From: Sphingomonas sp. PR090111-T3T-6A
GTDB lineage: Bacteria; Pseudomonadota; Alphaproteobacteria; Sphingomonadales; Sphingomonadaceae
Reading direction: 5' to 3'
Length of the DNA: 64,000 nt
NCBI RefSeq assembly: GCF_000383095.1
Contig: NZ_AORL01000010.1
Span: 248,001-312,000, forward strand
In this document: one piece after another, positions 54,631 to 64,000 of the stretch
How positions within the stretch are numbered: the stretch's first letter is position 1
How the letters are laid out: each line of letters starts with the position of its first letter
The notes under the pieces: generated by a model
Told to the model about the DNA's origin: nothing
Seen by the model: only the letters and a program-made list of their open reading frames with translations
The model's database searches: none
Translations under genes and position numbers: made by a program

Positions 54631-55023
54631 TCAGTGGCGATGCTCGCGGCGCAGCGTGTAGCGGCCCTCGGTGAATCCGTCGAACAGGCCTTCGAGCGCG
54701 GGATGCTCCACCGGCTCCTCGCTATGGTCCGCCACCAGATTCTGCTGGCTGACATAGGCGACGTAGCTCGATTCGGCGTTCTCGGCGAGCAGATGGTAGA
54801 AGGGCTGGTCCTTCGCCGGGCGGATCGTCTCGGGAATCGCCTGATACCATTCCTCGGTGTTGGCGAAGACCGGATCGATGTCGAACACGACGCCGCGGAA
54901 ATCGAGCAGGCGATGGCGCACGATGTCGCCCACCGAGAATCGCGCATGGACGATGCTGGGCGCTGCCAGCAGGGCTTCCGGGGCGTTGGAGGGACGCACG
55001 GCAATGTCGGAATGAGTGTCCAT
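54631..55023 (-). CDS. hspQ: Heat shock protein HspQ (YccV family)
   Basis: Protein of 130 residues with the YccV-like/hemimethylated-DNA-binding fold: ARFSVGDIVRHRLLDFRGVVFDIDP, then PFYHLLAENAESSYVAYVSQQNL. In enterobacteria HspQ is a heat shock protein that modulates Lon and takes part in DnaA-related control. About 27 extra residues precede the core. It is transcribed toward rplU from a region shared with the divergent tRNA gene. Confidence 0.87.
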   Translation of the reverse strand: MDTHSDIAVRPSNAPEALLAAPSIVHARFSVGDIVRHRLLDFRGVVFDIDPVFANTEEWYQAIPETIRPAKDQPFYHLLAENAESSYVAYVSQQNLVADHSEEPVEHPALEGLFDGFTEGRYTLRREHRH

Positions 55024-55148
55024 GGACCTTATCTAGGACGCTTATTGTGCGAGGCAAGCGATTGACGCTTGGCAAGCTCGGAAAGTGTCGCTAATGGCCG
55101 CGCCTCACGACCATGACGGCGCCTCCCACGGCCCGTCAGCGATCTCGC

Positions 55149-55238
<90 letters not shown>

Positions 55239-55315
55239 CGATCCTCCCAAGAACCCCTTGCTGGCCATCGCTTTTTCCAGCGGAAATTGCGTGCTGCAAA
55301 TAGGGGTCACGCATA

Positions 55316-56278
55316 TCATCCCATATTGGCTGTCTCGGGCACGGGGGTGAGCGCACGTCCGCTCTCGAACCAGCTCGTGAGATTATGGGCCACCAGGCTT
55401 CCCATCGCGGCGCGTGTCCGCTGCGAGGCCGAGCCGATATGGGGCAGCAGCACGACATTGGGCATGCTGCGCAGCGCTTCGGGCACATGCGGCTCGTCTT
55501 CGAAGACATCGAGTCCCGCGCCCAGGATCGTGCCGGCCTCCAGTGCCGCGACGAGGGCGGCCTCGTCGACGACGCTTCCGCGGGCGACGTTGATGAGCAC
55601 ACCCTCCGCTCCGAGGGCCGCCAGGACTTCGGCGTCGATCAGTCGCCTCGTCGTCCGTCCGCCGGGCACGATGGAGATGAGCACGTCGGATGCCGCCGCC
55701 AGCGCCGCCGGGGTATCGAAATAATCGTAGCGCACCCCGGCCTGCCTCGATCGCCCATGGTAGGCGATCGGCACGCCGAACGCTTCGAGGCGCCGCGCCA
55801 CCGCCTTGCCTATCGCGCCCAGCCCCAGAATGCCGATCCGCCTCCCTCGCAGCGTGGGCGAAAGCGGGAAGGGGGCGATTGGCCACCGGCCTTCCCGGAC
55901 GTAACGATCGGCCTGGGGGATGCGGCGCAGGGTGGCCAGCAGCAGGCCCACCGTCAGGTCGGCTACTTCCTCGTCGAGGACGCCCGGCGTGTTGGTGACC
56001 ATGATGCCGCGCGCGGCGGCCGCGCCCGCGTCCACATTGTCGTATCCGACGCCGAAATTGGCGACGATCTCGAGGGCGGGCAGACGATCGAACCAGCTTC
56101 CGTCGATCCGGCCGGCGAGCGTGCTCGCCGCCAGCCCGCGGATGCGGGGGGCGACGGTCGCCAGAAAGATGTCGGGATCGGCTTGCTCCCACAGGCGGTG
56201 CAGGACGAAGCGCTCGTCCAGCGCCGTGATGACGCTGGCGAGCATGGGCGCCGGCATGAGGATCTCGGGGGTGGTCAT
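55316..56278 (-). CDS. D-isomer-specific 2-hydroxyacid dehydrogenase (glyoxylate/hydroxypyruvate reductase type)
   Basis: NAD(P)H-dependent oxidoreductase of 320 residues. The coenzyme loop GILGLGAIGKAVARRL is at about residue 148. The catalytic triad is visible as Arg in NVARGSVVDE, Glu in DVFEDEPHVPEAL and His in LLPHIGSAS. The N-terminal half carries ANFGVGYDNVD. Overall form is closest to glyoxylate/hydroxypyruvate reductases; the exact substrate cannot be read. It is divergent from the TrxR-like gene at 56.4 kb. Confidence 0.9.
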   Translation of the reverse strand: MTTPEILMPAPMLASVITALDERFVLHRLWEQADPDIFLATVAPRIRGLAASTLAGRIDGSWFDRLPALEIVANFGVGYDNVDAGAAAARGIMVTNTPGVLDEEVADLTVGLLLATLRRIPQADRYVREGRWPIAPFPLSPTLRGRRIGILGLGAIGKAVARRLEAFGVPIAYHGRSRQAGVRYDYFDTPAALAAASDVLISIVPGGRTTRRLIDAEVLAALGAEGVLINVARGSVVDEAALVAALEAGTILGAGLDVFEDEPHVPEALRSMPNVVLLPHIGSASQRTRAAMGSLVAHNLTSWFESGRALTPVPETANMG

Positions 56279-56422
56279 GCGCTCTCAATAGCGCCCGAAT
56301 GATCCGATGACACCGATCGCGCGAGTGTCGATCGTCGCCTGGCCGCGGCCTACCCGCTTTGGTCTCTGACAACAGTCCGAGTGATCGCTATGATCGGGCC
56401 GGGTCGTCAGGAGAGGCGGGGA

Positions 56423-58039
56423 ATGGAAACCATCGGTCGGGATCTCCGGGAGATGCAGCGCGTGCCCCTGGCGGCTTCGCATGTCGATGCGCTGCGCGAG
56501 GCGGGGAAGGTCGCTCATTATGCGGCGGGCACCGTCATCGTCCGGCCCGGCGATCCGGCCGACCGCTTCGTCTATGTCGAAGACGGCGAGATCGAGGTCA
56601 TGAATCCGTTCACCGGCGAGCGCCACGTGCCTTCGACGCTCGGGCCGACCCAGTTCATGGGCGAGATCTCGTTCCTCTATGGCGGTAGCTGGACGATGCC
56701 GATGCGCGCCGCCCGCGACACGCGGGCGATCGAAGTGCCGCGAGCGACGATGATGCGGCTGATGTCGGAAATCCCGGAGATGTCGGACATCGTCATCACC
56801 GTGCTGGCCGCGCGCCGGCGGCGCCAGCTCGATGCGCGCGACGGCATGCTCGTCCTGATCGGCGAGGAGGAGGATCGCGATATCCGGCGCATCGCCGAGT
56901 TCGCCAGCCGCAACCGCCTGCCTTATGCCTCCTACGACACGGCCAGCCCCGAGGCTGCGCGGATTTCGGAGAGTTGCGCCATCGATGCGGGGCGCCCGGC
57001 CGTGATCTTCGGGCGGGACGAGGTCGTCGCCGATCCGACGCCTGAGAAGGTCGCGCGCCTGCTCGGGATCAATCGCGATCTCGCCGAGTGCGAGCCGTTC
57101 GACGTGCTCATCGTCGGCGGCGGCCCGGCCGGCGTGGCCGCGGGCGTCTATGCGGGGGCCGAGGGGCTGAGCGCGCTGGTCGTCGACGATATCGCGATCG
57201 GCGGGCAGGCGGGCACGTCGAGCCGCATCGAGAATTATATGGGCTTCCCGACGGGGATTTCGGGCGCCGATCTCGTCTGGCGAGGCGAGGTTCAGGCGAT
57301 GAAGTTCGGCACGCGCTTCGTCGTGCCGCGCCGCGTGGTGAAGCTTGAACGGCTGGGGGACGGCCAGTTCTGTGCCACCTTCGACAATGGCCAGCGCATA
57401 CGGGCCGGCGCGGTGGTGGTGGCGACCGGCGTCCAGTATCGGCGGCTCCCGATCGACCGCCTCGCCGACTTCGAAGGCGCCGGCGTCTATTACGCCGCCA
57501 CGGAGAATGAGGCGCGCTTCTGCAAGGAGGCCGAGGCGATCGTCATCGGCGGCGGCAATTCGGCCGGGCAGGCGGCGATGTTCCTGAGCCGCGCGGCGAG
57601 TCATGTCCGCGTGCTGGTGCGCGGGGCGTCGCTTGCCACGTCGATGTCGAGCTACCTCTCCAGCCGCCTGGAGGCGGACCCTGCCATCACCGTGGAATAT
57701 GGCGCCGAGATCGTGGCGCTCCACGGCACGGACAAGCTCGAAACCGTCACCATCCGCAACGTGCGGGACCAGACGGAGCGCGAAATCGCCATTTGCGCCT
57801 TGTTCGTCATGGTCGGCGCGGCGCCCAACACGGAATGGCTGTCGGGGCTGGTCGCGCTCGATAACAAGGGCTTCGTGCTGACCGGCGATGCCGCGGGCGG
57901 CGGATCGCCTTATGCGACCTCGCAACCGGGAATCTTCGCCGTGGGCGATGTCCGTGCGGGCTCCGTCAAGCGCGTAGCCTCGTCGGTGGGCGAGGGCTCC
58001 GTCGTCATCTCCAAGGTCTGGGAGCATCTCAACGGCTGA
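56423..58039 (+). CDS. Cyclic nucleotide-binding domain/thioredoxin reductase-like fusion
   Basis: Protein of 538 residues. An N-terminal cNMP-binding domain (about residues 15-130: GTVIVRPGDPADRFVYVEDGEIEV, GPTQFMGEISFLYGG) is followed by a region of about 85 residues. A C-terminal FAD/NAD(P) oxidoreductase comes last: FAD loop VLIVGGGPAGVAAGVYA near 230, NAD(P) loop VIGGGNSAGQAAMF near 376, and GIFAVGDVRAGSVKR near 510. The redox-active CxxC that thioredoxin reductases place between these loops is absent. The start at 56423 follows AGGAGAGG; the earlier ATG at 56381 adds 14 residues. It may be a cNMP-regulated electron-transfer flavoprotein. Confidence 0.87.
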   Translation: METIGRDLREMQRVPLAASHVDALREAGKVAHYAAGTVIVRPGDPADRFVYVEDGEIEVMNPFTGERHVPSTLGPTQFMGEISFLYGGSWTMPMRAARDTRAIEVPRATMMRLMSEIPEMSDIVITVLAARRRRQLDARDGMLVLIGEEEDRDIRRIAEFASRNRLPYASYDTASPEAARISESCAIDAGRPAVIFGRDEVVADPTPEKVARLLGINRDLAECEPFDVLIVGGGPAGVAAGVYAGAEGLSALVVDDIAIGGQAGTSSRIENYMGFPTGISGADLVWRGEVQAMKFGTRFVVPRRVVKLERLGDGQFCATFDNGQRIRAGAVVVATGVQYRRLPIDRLADFEGAGVYYAATENEARFCKEAEAIVIGGGNSAGQAAMFLSRAASHVRVLVRGASLATSMSSYLSSRLEADPAITVEYGAEIVALHGTDKLETVTIRNVRDQTEREIAICALFVMVGAAPNTEWLSGLVALDNKGFVLTGDAAGGGSPYATSQPGIFAVGDVRAGSVKRVASSVGEGSVVISKVWEHLNG

Positions 58040-58140
58040 TCGACCGGCCGCGGCGGTGGCGGGCGTCGTGAAAGCGCTGGCGCGGTGCCGGGCGAGCGGC
58101 TAGCCGTCTCGCCATAACGACAAATTCAAGGGAGAAGACA

Positions 58141-60195
58141 ATGGGGATGCGCCATCTGCTCGTCGCGACCGCGATGGGCCTTGTCGCGCCGATGCTGGTC
58201 GCCGCCGCGCCGGCGCCGTCGGCCGGCGGTGTCGATCTGACCGGGCGGGACATGGCCGTGAAGCCGGGTGACGATTTCGAGGCCTATGCCAATGGCGGCT
58301 GGCGCGCCCGCACCGAGATTCCGGCGGACCGTTCCAGCACCGGCACCTTCCTCGACGTCTTCAAGAAGGCCGAGGCGCGCACCGCCGACATCATCCAGTC
58401 GTCCGCGAAGTCCAACCCCGCGAGCGGCACCGACGCGCGCCGCATCGCCGACGACTATGCCGCCTTCATGGACACCGCCGGCATCGAGAAGCGGGGCCTC
58501 GCGCCCGTCCAGCCGGAGCTGGCCCGGATCACGGCGTTGAAGGACAAGCACGCGCTCGCCACCTTCCTGGGCGCGACGGTCCGTTCGGACACCGATCCGA
58601 TCAACGACACCAATTTCTCGACCGAGAACCTGTTCGGCCTGTTCGTCACCCAGTCGCTCGACGATCCCAGCCGCACGGTGCCCTATCTGATGCAGGGCGG
58701 CCTCGGCCTGCCGGATCGCGACTATTATCTCTCCAAGACGCCCGAGATGGCGGAGATCCGCACCGCGTACCGCGCCTATGTCGAGAAGCTGCTGACGCTG
58801 GCGGGCGTCTCCGATGCGGCGGCGCGGGCCGACCGGATCGTGGCGCTGGAGATGAAGATCGCCACCGTCCACGCCGACATCGAGACGAGCCAGGACATCC
58901 ACAAGTCCAACAATCCGTGGAAGCGGGCCGACTTCGCCGCCAAGGCGCCGGGGCTCGACTGGGACGCCTTCTTCACGGCGGCCGAACTCCCCGGCCAGCA
59001 GGATTTCTTCGCCTGGCAGCCGGCCGCGATCACAGGCCTTTCCGCGCTGGTGGCGAGCGAGCCGCTTCAGGACTGGCAGGACTGGCTGACCTTTCACCGC
59101 ATCAACGAAGTCACCTTCGCGCTGCCGAAGGCGCTGGATGACGCGCATTTCGATTTCTACGGCAAGACGCTGAACGGCACGCCCCAGCAGCGCACCCGCG
59201 ACAAGCGCGCCATCGCCGAGGTGAACACCGATCTCGGCGATGCGGTGGGCCAGATCTATGCCCGGCGCTATTTCCCCGCCTCGTCCAAGGCGGACATCCA
59301 GACGATGGTGAAGGGCATCCTCGCCGCCTTCGATCGCCGCGTCGCCGCGCTCGACTGGATGGCGTCCGCCACCAAGGCCGAGGCGCGCCGCAAGATCGAG
59401 ACGATGCGCGTTGGCATCGGCTATCCCGAGACGTGGCGCAGCTATGCCGGGCTCGACATCCGCGCGGACGATCCGGTCGGCAATTTCCGCCGCGCCCAGC
59501 TCGCCGAATATCGCCATCAGGTCGCCAAGATCGGCAAGCCGGTGGATCGCGCCGAATGGTGGATGACGCCGCAGACGGTGAACGCGGTGAACCTGCCGCT
59601 CCAGAACGCGCTCAACTTCCCGGCCGCGATCCTGGAGGCGCCCTTCTACGATCCGAAGGCCGATCCGGCAGTGAACTATGGCTCGATCGGCGCCACCATC
59701 GGCCATGAGGTGAGCCACAGCTTCGACAATACCGGCGCCGACTTCGACGCCGAGGGCCGGTTGCGCAACTGGTGGACGCCGTCCGACTTCCAGCATTTCG
59801 AGCAGGCCGGCGCCGCGCTCGCCGCGCAATATGACGCCTATGTCGCGCTGCCGGGGCTCAACCTGAAGGGCAAGCAGGAACTGGGCGAGAATATCGCCGA
59901 TCTCGCCGGCCTGACGGCGGCCTATGAGGCCTATCACGCCTCGCTCGGCGGCAAGCCCGCTCCGGTGATCGCGGGCATGACCGGCGACCAGCGCTTCTTC
60001 CTCGCCTTCGCCCAGAGCTGGCGCGAGAAGATCCGCGACAAGGCGCTCCGCACGCGCGTCGCGACCGATGTCCACGCGCCGGCCCGCTTCCGCGCGCAGA
60101 CGGTGCGCAACCTCGATGCCTGGTACAAGGCGTTCGGGGTGACGCCGGGCTCTAGCCTCTATCTGGCGCCCGACAAGCGCGTCCGCGTCTGGTAA
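58141..60195 (+). CDS. Exported M13 family metallopeptidase (neprilysin-like)
   Basis: Zinc oligopeptidase of 684 residues with a signal peptide ending near VAAAPAP at about residue 23. The M13 N-terminal half and catalytic half are both complete. Zinc ligands are in IGHEVSHSFDNTG (HExxH at about residues 521-525) and ENIADLAGL (third ligand glutamate at about 583); FRAQTVRNLDAWYKAF is typical of the C-terminus. GGGAGAAGACA precedes the ATG. It is convergent with the cytochrome operon and ends at a hairpin. Confidence 0.94.
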   Translation: MGMRHLLVATAMGLVAPMLVAAAPAPSAGGVDLTGRDMAVKPGDDFEAYANGGWRARTEIPADRSSTGTFLDVFKKAEARTADIIQSSAKSNPASGTDARRIADDYAAFMDTAGIEKRGLAPVQPELARITALKDKHALATFLGATVRSDTDPINDTNFSTENLFGLFVTQSLDDPSRTVPYLMQGGLGLPDRDYYLSKTPEMAEIRTAYRAYVEKLLTLAGVSDAAARADRIVALEMKIATVHADIETSQDIHKSNNPWKRADFAAKAPGLDWDAFFTAAELPGQQDFFAWQPAAITGLSALVASEPLQDWQDWLTFHRINEVTFALPKALDDAHFDFYGKTLNGTPQQRTRDKRAIAEVNTDLGDAVGQIYARRYFPASSKADIQTMVKGILAAFDRRVAALDWMASATKAEARRKIETMRVGIGYPETWRSYAGLDIRADDPVGNFRRAQLAEYRHQVAKIGKPVDRAEWWMTPQTVNAVNLPLQNALNFPAAILEAPFYDPKADPAVNYGSIGATIGHEVSHSFDNTGADFDAEGRLRNWWTPSDFQHFEQAGAALAAQYDAYVALPGLNLKGKQELGENIADLAGLTAAYEAYHASLGGKPAPVIAGMTGDQRFFLAFAQSWREKIRDKALRTRVATDVHAPARFRAQTVRNLDAWYKAFGVTPGSSLYLAPDKRVRVW

Positions 60196-60208
60196 GCGGC
60201 CGGGATCA

Positions 60209-60237
60209 GGCGGGGCTGCGCTTCATGCGGCCCCGCC
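60209..60237. terminator. Bidirectional hairpin between convergent M13 peptidase and cytochrome c genes
   Basis: GGCGGGGC (60209-60216) pairs perfectly with GCCCCGCC (60230-60237) around a 13-base loop. It sits in the 43-base gap between two stop codons on opposite strands, so it can serve both transcripts. No T run. Confidence 0.6.
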
Positions 60238-60238
60238 A

Positions 60239-61573
60239 TCAATTCTGCGCGCGGAGCTTGCCGACCTCCTCGGGCGTGATGCTCGACGGTTTCGAGCCGA
60301 AGCGCGCCGTCACATAATTGGCGACCGAAGCGACTTCGCGATCCGTATAGGCGGCCGCGAAGCTCGGCATATAGGGCCGGCCGCTGGTGGATGTGCCGAC
60401 GCCGCTCAGGATCATCTGCGCGACGTTGGTGGCCGTCACGTCGTTCACCGCACGGTTGCCGGTGAGCTGCGCCTCCTCGACCAGCGCGCCTTGGCCGTTC
60501 CAGGCATGGCAGCTTACGCAATTGCCCTCGAACAGGCGCTTGCCCATCGGATTGTCGGCGGGGCCCTGCTTGTGCGCGGCGGGCGCGGGGCCGGCCATCT
60601 CGGGGAGCTGGCTGCTGCGGATCGCCGGCACGGTCTGGAGATAGGCGACCATCGCCGTGATGTCCCTCGGGCTGAGCTTGCTGAGGCTCAGTTCCACCGC
60701 CTCGCGCATCGGGCCGGAGGCGGTGCCCCGGCCGAGCGCATGGCCGCGCGCCAGATAGCCCGCCAGATCCTCCGCGGACCATGTGCCGATGCCGCTCACC
60801 CGATCCTGCGTGATGTTGTAGGCCGTCCAGCCCTCGGCCTCGCCGCCGGCGAACTTCTGCCGGGTGTTCATCGCCTGCATCAGGTTGCGGGGGCTGTGGC
60901 ACTCGCCGCAATGGGCCAGCGCCTCGACCAGATAGGCGCCGCGATTCCATTGCGGGCTCTGCTCGGGGATCGGGCGGAAGCGCTTGTCGCTGTTGAAGAA
61001 GGCGCCCCAGAAAGCCATCAGCCAGCGCTGGTTGTAGGGGAAGCTGAACGTGTTGGGCGGCGTCTCCTGCTTCACCGGCGGCAGCGAGAAGAGATAGGCC
61101 TTGATCGCCAGCACGTCCTCGTCGGTCAGCATCGTGTAGCTGGCATAGGGGAAGGCCGGGTAGAGCCGCGTGCCGCCGGGGGCGATTCCCTTGTGGACGG
61201 CCTTCAGGAAATCCGCGTCGCTCCACTTGCCGATGCCGGTCTCGGGATCGGGCGTGATGTTGGGCGTGTAGAGCGTGCCGAAGGGCAGCTTGAACGCGCG
61301 GCCGCCGGCGAAGGGCGTGCCGCCCTTGATCGTATGGCAGGCCTCGCAGTCGGCGGCTTCGGTCAGATATTTGCCGCGCGTGAGGGGATCGGCGCCCGCG
61401 AGTTCCGTCGGCACGCCGACAGGGGAGGGGCCTTTATACTGGGCGAGATCGACCGGGCTGCCTTTTGCGAAGGCGGTCGGCCCCGGCTGGCCGACGATCC
61501 AGCCGAACACGCCCAGCACCGCCACGCCGACCGCGACGATGATGCCGCCGATCCAGAGAGTGAGCCGCCTCAT
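60239..61573 (-). CDS. Membrane-anchored triheme cytochrome c
   Basis: Electron-accepting subunit of 444 residues. One N-terminal membrane helix or uncleaved signal (LTLWIGGIIVAVGVAVLGVFGWIVG) leads to three c-type heme sites: CEACH (about residue 60), CGECH (about 210) and CVSCH (about 345). The layout matches cytochrome subunits of alcohol, gluconate and aldehyde dehydrogenases, which pass electrons to ubiquinone or an oxidase. Its ATG overlaps the stop of the molybdenum subunit (ATGA), so it should be the electron outlet of that enzyme. Confidence 0.92.
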   Translation of the reverse strand: MRRLTLWIGGIIVAVGVAVLGVFGWIVGQPGPTAFAKGSPVDLAQYKGPSPVGVPTELAGADPLTRGKYLTEAADCEACHTIKGGTPFAGGRAFKLPFGTLYTPNITPDPETGIGKWSDADFLKAVHKGIAPGGTRLYPAFPYASYTMLTDEDVLAIKAYLFSLPPVKQETPPNTFSFPYNQRWLMAFWGAFFNSDKRFRPIPEQSPQWNRGAYLVEALAHCGECHSPRNLMQAMNTRQKFAGGEAEGWTAYNITQDRVSGIGTWSAEDLAGYLARGHALGRGTASGPMREAVELSLSKLSPRDITAMVAYLQTVPAIRSSQLPEMAGPAPAAHKQGPADNPMGKRLFEGNCVSCHAWNGQGALVEEAQLTGNRAVNDVTATNVAQMILSGVGTSTSGRPYMPSFAAAYTDREVASVANYVTARFGSKPSSITPEEVGKLRAQN

Positions 61574-63777
61574 GCCTTGGCCCCCTTCACCAGCAGAGCG
61601 CGATTGATCGGCATTCGTTTGAGCTGCACGCCGGTCGCATTGAACACCGCATTGGCGATCGCGGGCTGCACCACCACCGTGCCGGGCTCGCCGATGCCGC
61701 CGGGCTTCTCGGTGCTGGGCACGAGATAGGTCTCGATCGTCGGCATCTCGTCGATGCGCAGCACGCGATAGTCGTGGAAATTGCTTTGCAGCACGCGGCC
61801 ATGATCGATGGTGATCTCGCCGTGCAGGATGGCGCTCATCCCGAAAATGGTGCCGCCCTGTATCTGGGCCGTGAGCGTGTCCGGGTTGACCATCTGGCCG
61901 ACGTCGGCGGTGCAGACGATGCGCTTGATCTGCACGTCGCCATCGTCGGGCACCACCACTTCGGCGACGCAAGCGAGGAAGCTGCCGAAGCCCGCCAGCA
62001 GCGCGACGCCGCGCCCGGCCCGTCCGCTCTCCGGCGTGGCGAGGGGCGTATCCCAGCCGGCCTTCTCGGCGGCGAGGTTCAGCACGCCGAGCGCGCGCGG
62101 CGATTTCTTGAGCATCCCGCGCCGGAACTCGACCGGATCGACGCCGACCTGATGCGCGATATGGCTGATGAAGCGCTCGGCCGAGAAGACATTGCTGTTC
62201 GGCCCGACGCCCCGCCAGAAGGCGACCGGCACCTGCGGCGTCTCGTGGCGGATATATTCGACGAGGATATTGTCGAAGTCATAGGGCTGGTTGACCGCGC
62301 CATCGACGGCGTCGGGGTCGATGCCCTTCTGGAAGGCGGGCGGTAGCCAGCGCGCGATGATCGATGGGCCGGTGACGCGGTGATGCCACGCGGTGATCCG
62401 CCCATTCTCGACGCGGGCGCGCAGGCGATCGTGGTAGATCGGGCGGAAATATTCCTGCTGGATGTCCTCCTCGCGCGTCCAGACGATCTTCACCGGGCCT
62501 TCGACATGCTGGGCGATACGGGCGACCTTGATGACGCCGTCCACCTCCAGCCGCCGGCCGAAGCCGCCGCCGATCAGATGGTTGTTGATCGTCACCTGCT
62601 CGGGCTTGAGGCCGAGCGCGGCCGCGGCGCCTGCCTGCGCCATGCCCGGCGCCTGCGTGCCCACCCAGATTTCGCAAGCGTCGCCCTTGAAATGGGCCGT
62701 GCCGTTGATCGGCTCCATCGGCGCATGGGCGAGATAGGGAAGCTCGAACTCCTGCTCGTAGGTGGCGCCGTCCTTCAGATGGCCGGGCGCGTCGCCGACC
62801 TTCTGTGCGGTGACGCCCGCGCCGTCTGCGGCCCTGGCCTGCGCGGCGTAGAGGTCTTCCTGCATGACGTTGGCGTTGGCGCCATAGTCCCACTCGATGG
62901 CGAGCGCGGCGAGGCCTTGCTTCGCCGCCCACATATGATCGCCGACCACCGCGACGAGATCGTCCAGCACCACCACCTGGCGGAAGCCGGGCACCGTCTT
63001 CGCCTGGGTGTCGTCGACATGGGCGACCTTGCCGCCGAACACCGGGCAGGCGGCCAACGTGGCGAACTTCATGCCCGGCAGCATCACGTCGATGCCGTAC
63101 TGGACCTTGCCGTTCACCTTGTCGGGCGTATCGATCCGCTTGAGCGGCTTGCCGATCAGGCGGAAGGCCTTGGGGTCCTTGAGCACCGGCTCCCTGGGCG
63201 CGGGGATCGTCGCCGCCCGGTCGGCCAGCGCGCCATAGGGCGCCGAGCGGCCGTTCGCGTCATCATGGACGACGCCATTCTCGGTGCGCAGGCTCGCCGG
63301 ATCGACATGCCAGCCCGCCGCCGCCGCACCCACCAGCATCGCCCGCGCCGTGGCGCCGGCCGTCCGCAGCGGCAGATACCAGCCCATCGTGCTGGTCGAC
63401 CCGCCGGTGATCTGGGCGACGAAGATCGGGTTGCCATAATCCTTCTGGTCGGGCGGCGCGTGCTCGACCTGCACCTGCGCGAGGTCGACGTCCAGTTCCT
63501 CGGCGATCAGCGTCGCCTGCATCGTATAGGTGCCCTGACCCATCTCGACGGCGGGCATGATGAGGGTGATGGCGCCGTCGCGTCCGACCCGGACGAAGGC
63601 GTTGAAGCGTGCGCCGCCCTCCGTATCCTTCGCCTGCGCCGAGCGGCCGCCGATCAGCTCGACGCCGAGCAGCAGGCCGCCGCCGATCGCCACCCCCGCG
63701 CCCAGCAGGGAGCGTCGCGAAAGGCCGTGCCGGGCGTCTTCGGAAGCGGGGGACGGATCAGGCCGATCGTGCAGCAT
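61570..63777 (-). CDS. Molybdopterin-binding aldehyde dehydrogenase/isoquinoline oxidoreductase large subunit
   Basis: Catalytic subunit of 735 residues in the IorB-type branch of the xanthine oxidase family. A twin-arginine signal ([20 protein letters not shown], residues 19-38) marks export by Tat. Molybdenum cofactor segments are visible: [37 protein letters not shown], and [11 protein letters not shown] with the catalytic glutamate near the C-terminus. The substrate is probably an aldehyde or N-heterocycle; sequence cannot decide. Its start overlaps the 2Fe-2S subunit gene by 20 bases. Confidence 0.92.
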   Translation of the reverse strand: MLHDRPDPSPASEDARHGLSRRSLLGAGVAIGGGLLLGVELIGGRSAQAKDTEGGARFNAFVRVGRDGAITLIMPAVEMGQGTYTMQATLIAEELDVDLAQVQVEHAPPDQKDYGNPIFVAQITGGSTSTMGWYLPLRTAGATARAMLVGAAAAGWHVDPASLRTENGVVHDDANGRSAPYGALADRAATIPAPREPVLKDPKAFRLIGKPLKRIDTPDKVNGKVQYGIDVMLPGMKFATLAACPVFGGKVAHVDDTQAKTVPGFRQVVVLDDLVAVVGDHMWAAKQGLAALAIEWDYGANANVMQEDLYAAQARAADGAGVTAQKVGDAPGHLKDGATYEQEFELPYLAHAPMEPINGTAHFKGDACEIWVGTQAPGMAQAGAAAALGLKPEQVTINNHLIGGGFGRRLEVDGVIKVARIAQHVEGPVKIVWTREEDIQQEYFRPIYHDRLRARVENGRITAWHHRVTGPSIIARWLPPAFQKGIDPDAVDGAVNQPYDFDNILVEYIRHETPQVPVAFWRGVGPNSNVFSAERFISHIAHQVGVDPVEFRRGMLKKSPRALGVLNLAAEKAGWDTPLATPESGRAGRGVALLAGFGSFLACVAEVVVPDDGDVQIKRIVCTADVGQMVNPDTLTAQIQGGTIFGMSAILHGEITIDHGRVLQSNFHDYRVLRIDEMPTIETYLVPSTEKPGGIGEPGTVVVQPAIANAVFNATGVQLKRMPINRALLVKGAKA

Positions 63778-64000
63778 GCTTGATGCCCTCCCGGATGCGC
63801 ACATAGGTGCCGCAGCGGCAGATATTGCCGGCCATGGCCGCATCGATATCGGCATCGTCGGGCGACGGGTTGGAGGCGAGCAGCGCCGCCGCCGACATGA
63901 TCTGCCCGGACTGGCAATAGCCGCATTGCACGACTTCGAGGTCCAGCCATGCTTTCTGGATCTTCGCGCCGACGGCAGTCTCGCCGATCGCCTCGATGGT
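63758..64000 (-). CDS. (2Fe-2S)-binding small subunit of the molybdenum hydroxylase, 5' end outside the window
   Basis: The C-terminal 80 residues of the iron-sulfur subunit that carries electrons from molybdenum to the cytochrome. The second 2Fe-2S cluster motif is present: [13 protein letters not shown] and, later, [12 protein letters not shown]. The stop is at 63758-63760. The N-terminal ferredoxin-like domain with the first cluster lies beyond the window. No export signal can be assessed; in this family the small subunit usually hitch-hikes with the Tat-bearing large subunit. Confidence 0.93.
   Translation of the reverse strand, partial: TIEAIGETAVGAKIQKAWLDLEVVQCGYCQSGQIMSAAALLASNPSPDDADIDAAMAGNICRCGTYVRIREGIKHAARSA

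Overview
This window is 64 kb of high-GC chromosome from an alphaproteobacterium, almost certainly in the Sphingomonadales. The indicators are the alphaproteobacterial general stress response trio (PhyR, NepR, EcfG), a complete ceramide/sphingolipid gene set (serine palmitoyltransferase, its dedicated acyl carrier protein, a ceramide reductase-like protein and a bacterial ceramide synthase-like protein), and the gene order of the division and cell wall (dcw) cluster. The species cannot be named from sequence alone. I saw no insertion sequences, prophage genes, CRISPR arrays or replication origins.

Layout. 1-16 kb: dcw cluster, all on the + strand: ftsI (5' cut off), murE, murF, mraY, murD, ftsW, murG, murC, murB, ddl, ftsQ, ftsA, ftsZ. 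It is packed with 1- or 4-base overlaps. 16-26.5 kb: a secreted TPR protein with a cysteine-pair repeat and a SPOR domain, dgt, a PAS-only protein, argS, a membrane SPOR protein, nagZ, scpA, scpB and tatABC. 26.5-31 kb: the general stress response locus. It holds an entericidin-like lipoprotein, a candidate small RNA behind a consensus EcfG promoter, a degenerate HisKA_2/HWE-type sensor protein, nepR, phyR, a 45-residue membrane protein and ecfG. 31-39 kb: glnE, a Bcp peroxiredoxin, a DUF455 protein, an M23 peptidase, erpA, xth and a membrane M28 peptidase. 39-52.9 kb: a sphingolipid locus holding a ceramide synthase, a fatty-acid hydroxylase, lptG, lptF, a DUF2141 protein, a ceramide-kinase-like enzyme, a nucleotidyltransferase-like protein, a hybrid histidine kinase, spt, acp and cerR, followed by proB and obgE. 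53-56.3 kb: a GNAT enzyme, rpmA, rplU, hspQ, tRNA-Ser(CGA) and a 2-hydroxyacid dehydrogenase. 56.4-64 kb: a cNMP-binding/thioredoxin-reductase-like fusion, an M13 peptidase, and a triheme cytochrome c plus molybdenum hydroxylase operon cut off by the window end.

How the genes fit together. The first third makes and divides the peptidoglycan wall. Two SPOR proteins, NagZ and the M23 peptidase are probably involved in binding, recycling or trimming that wall. The 26.5-31 kb block is the partner-switch circuit for general stress: phosphorylated PhyR sequesters NepR and frees EcfG. Two exact matches to the EcfG promoter consensus (GGAAC-N17-CGTT) lie in intergenic DNA here. One drives ecfG together with a tiny membrane protein. 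The other drives a compact two-hairpin RNA with C-rich loops. The 39-50.6 kb block would make, modify and phosphorylate ceramide. The presence of the LptF/LptG lipid-export permeases inside it suggests that this machinery handles sphingolipids, which is plausible because many sphingomonads replace LPS with glycosphingolipid.

The observations I consider most worth follow-up are the stress-controlled small RNA at about 26.85-26.95 kb, the LptFG-sphingolipid linkage with an 18-bp palindrome in its divergent promoter, and the periodic cysteine-pair SPOR protein downstream of ftsZ.
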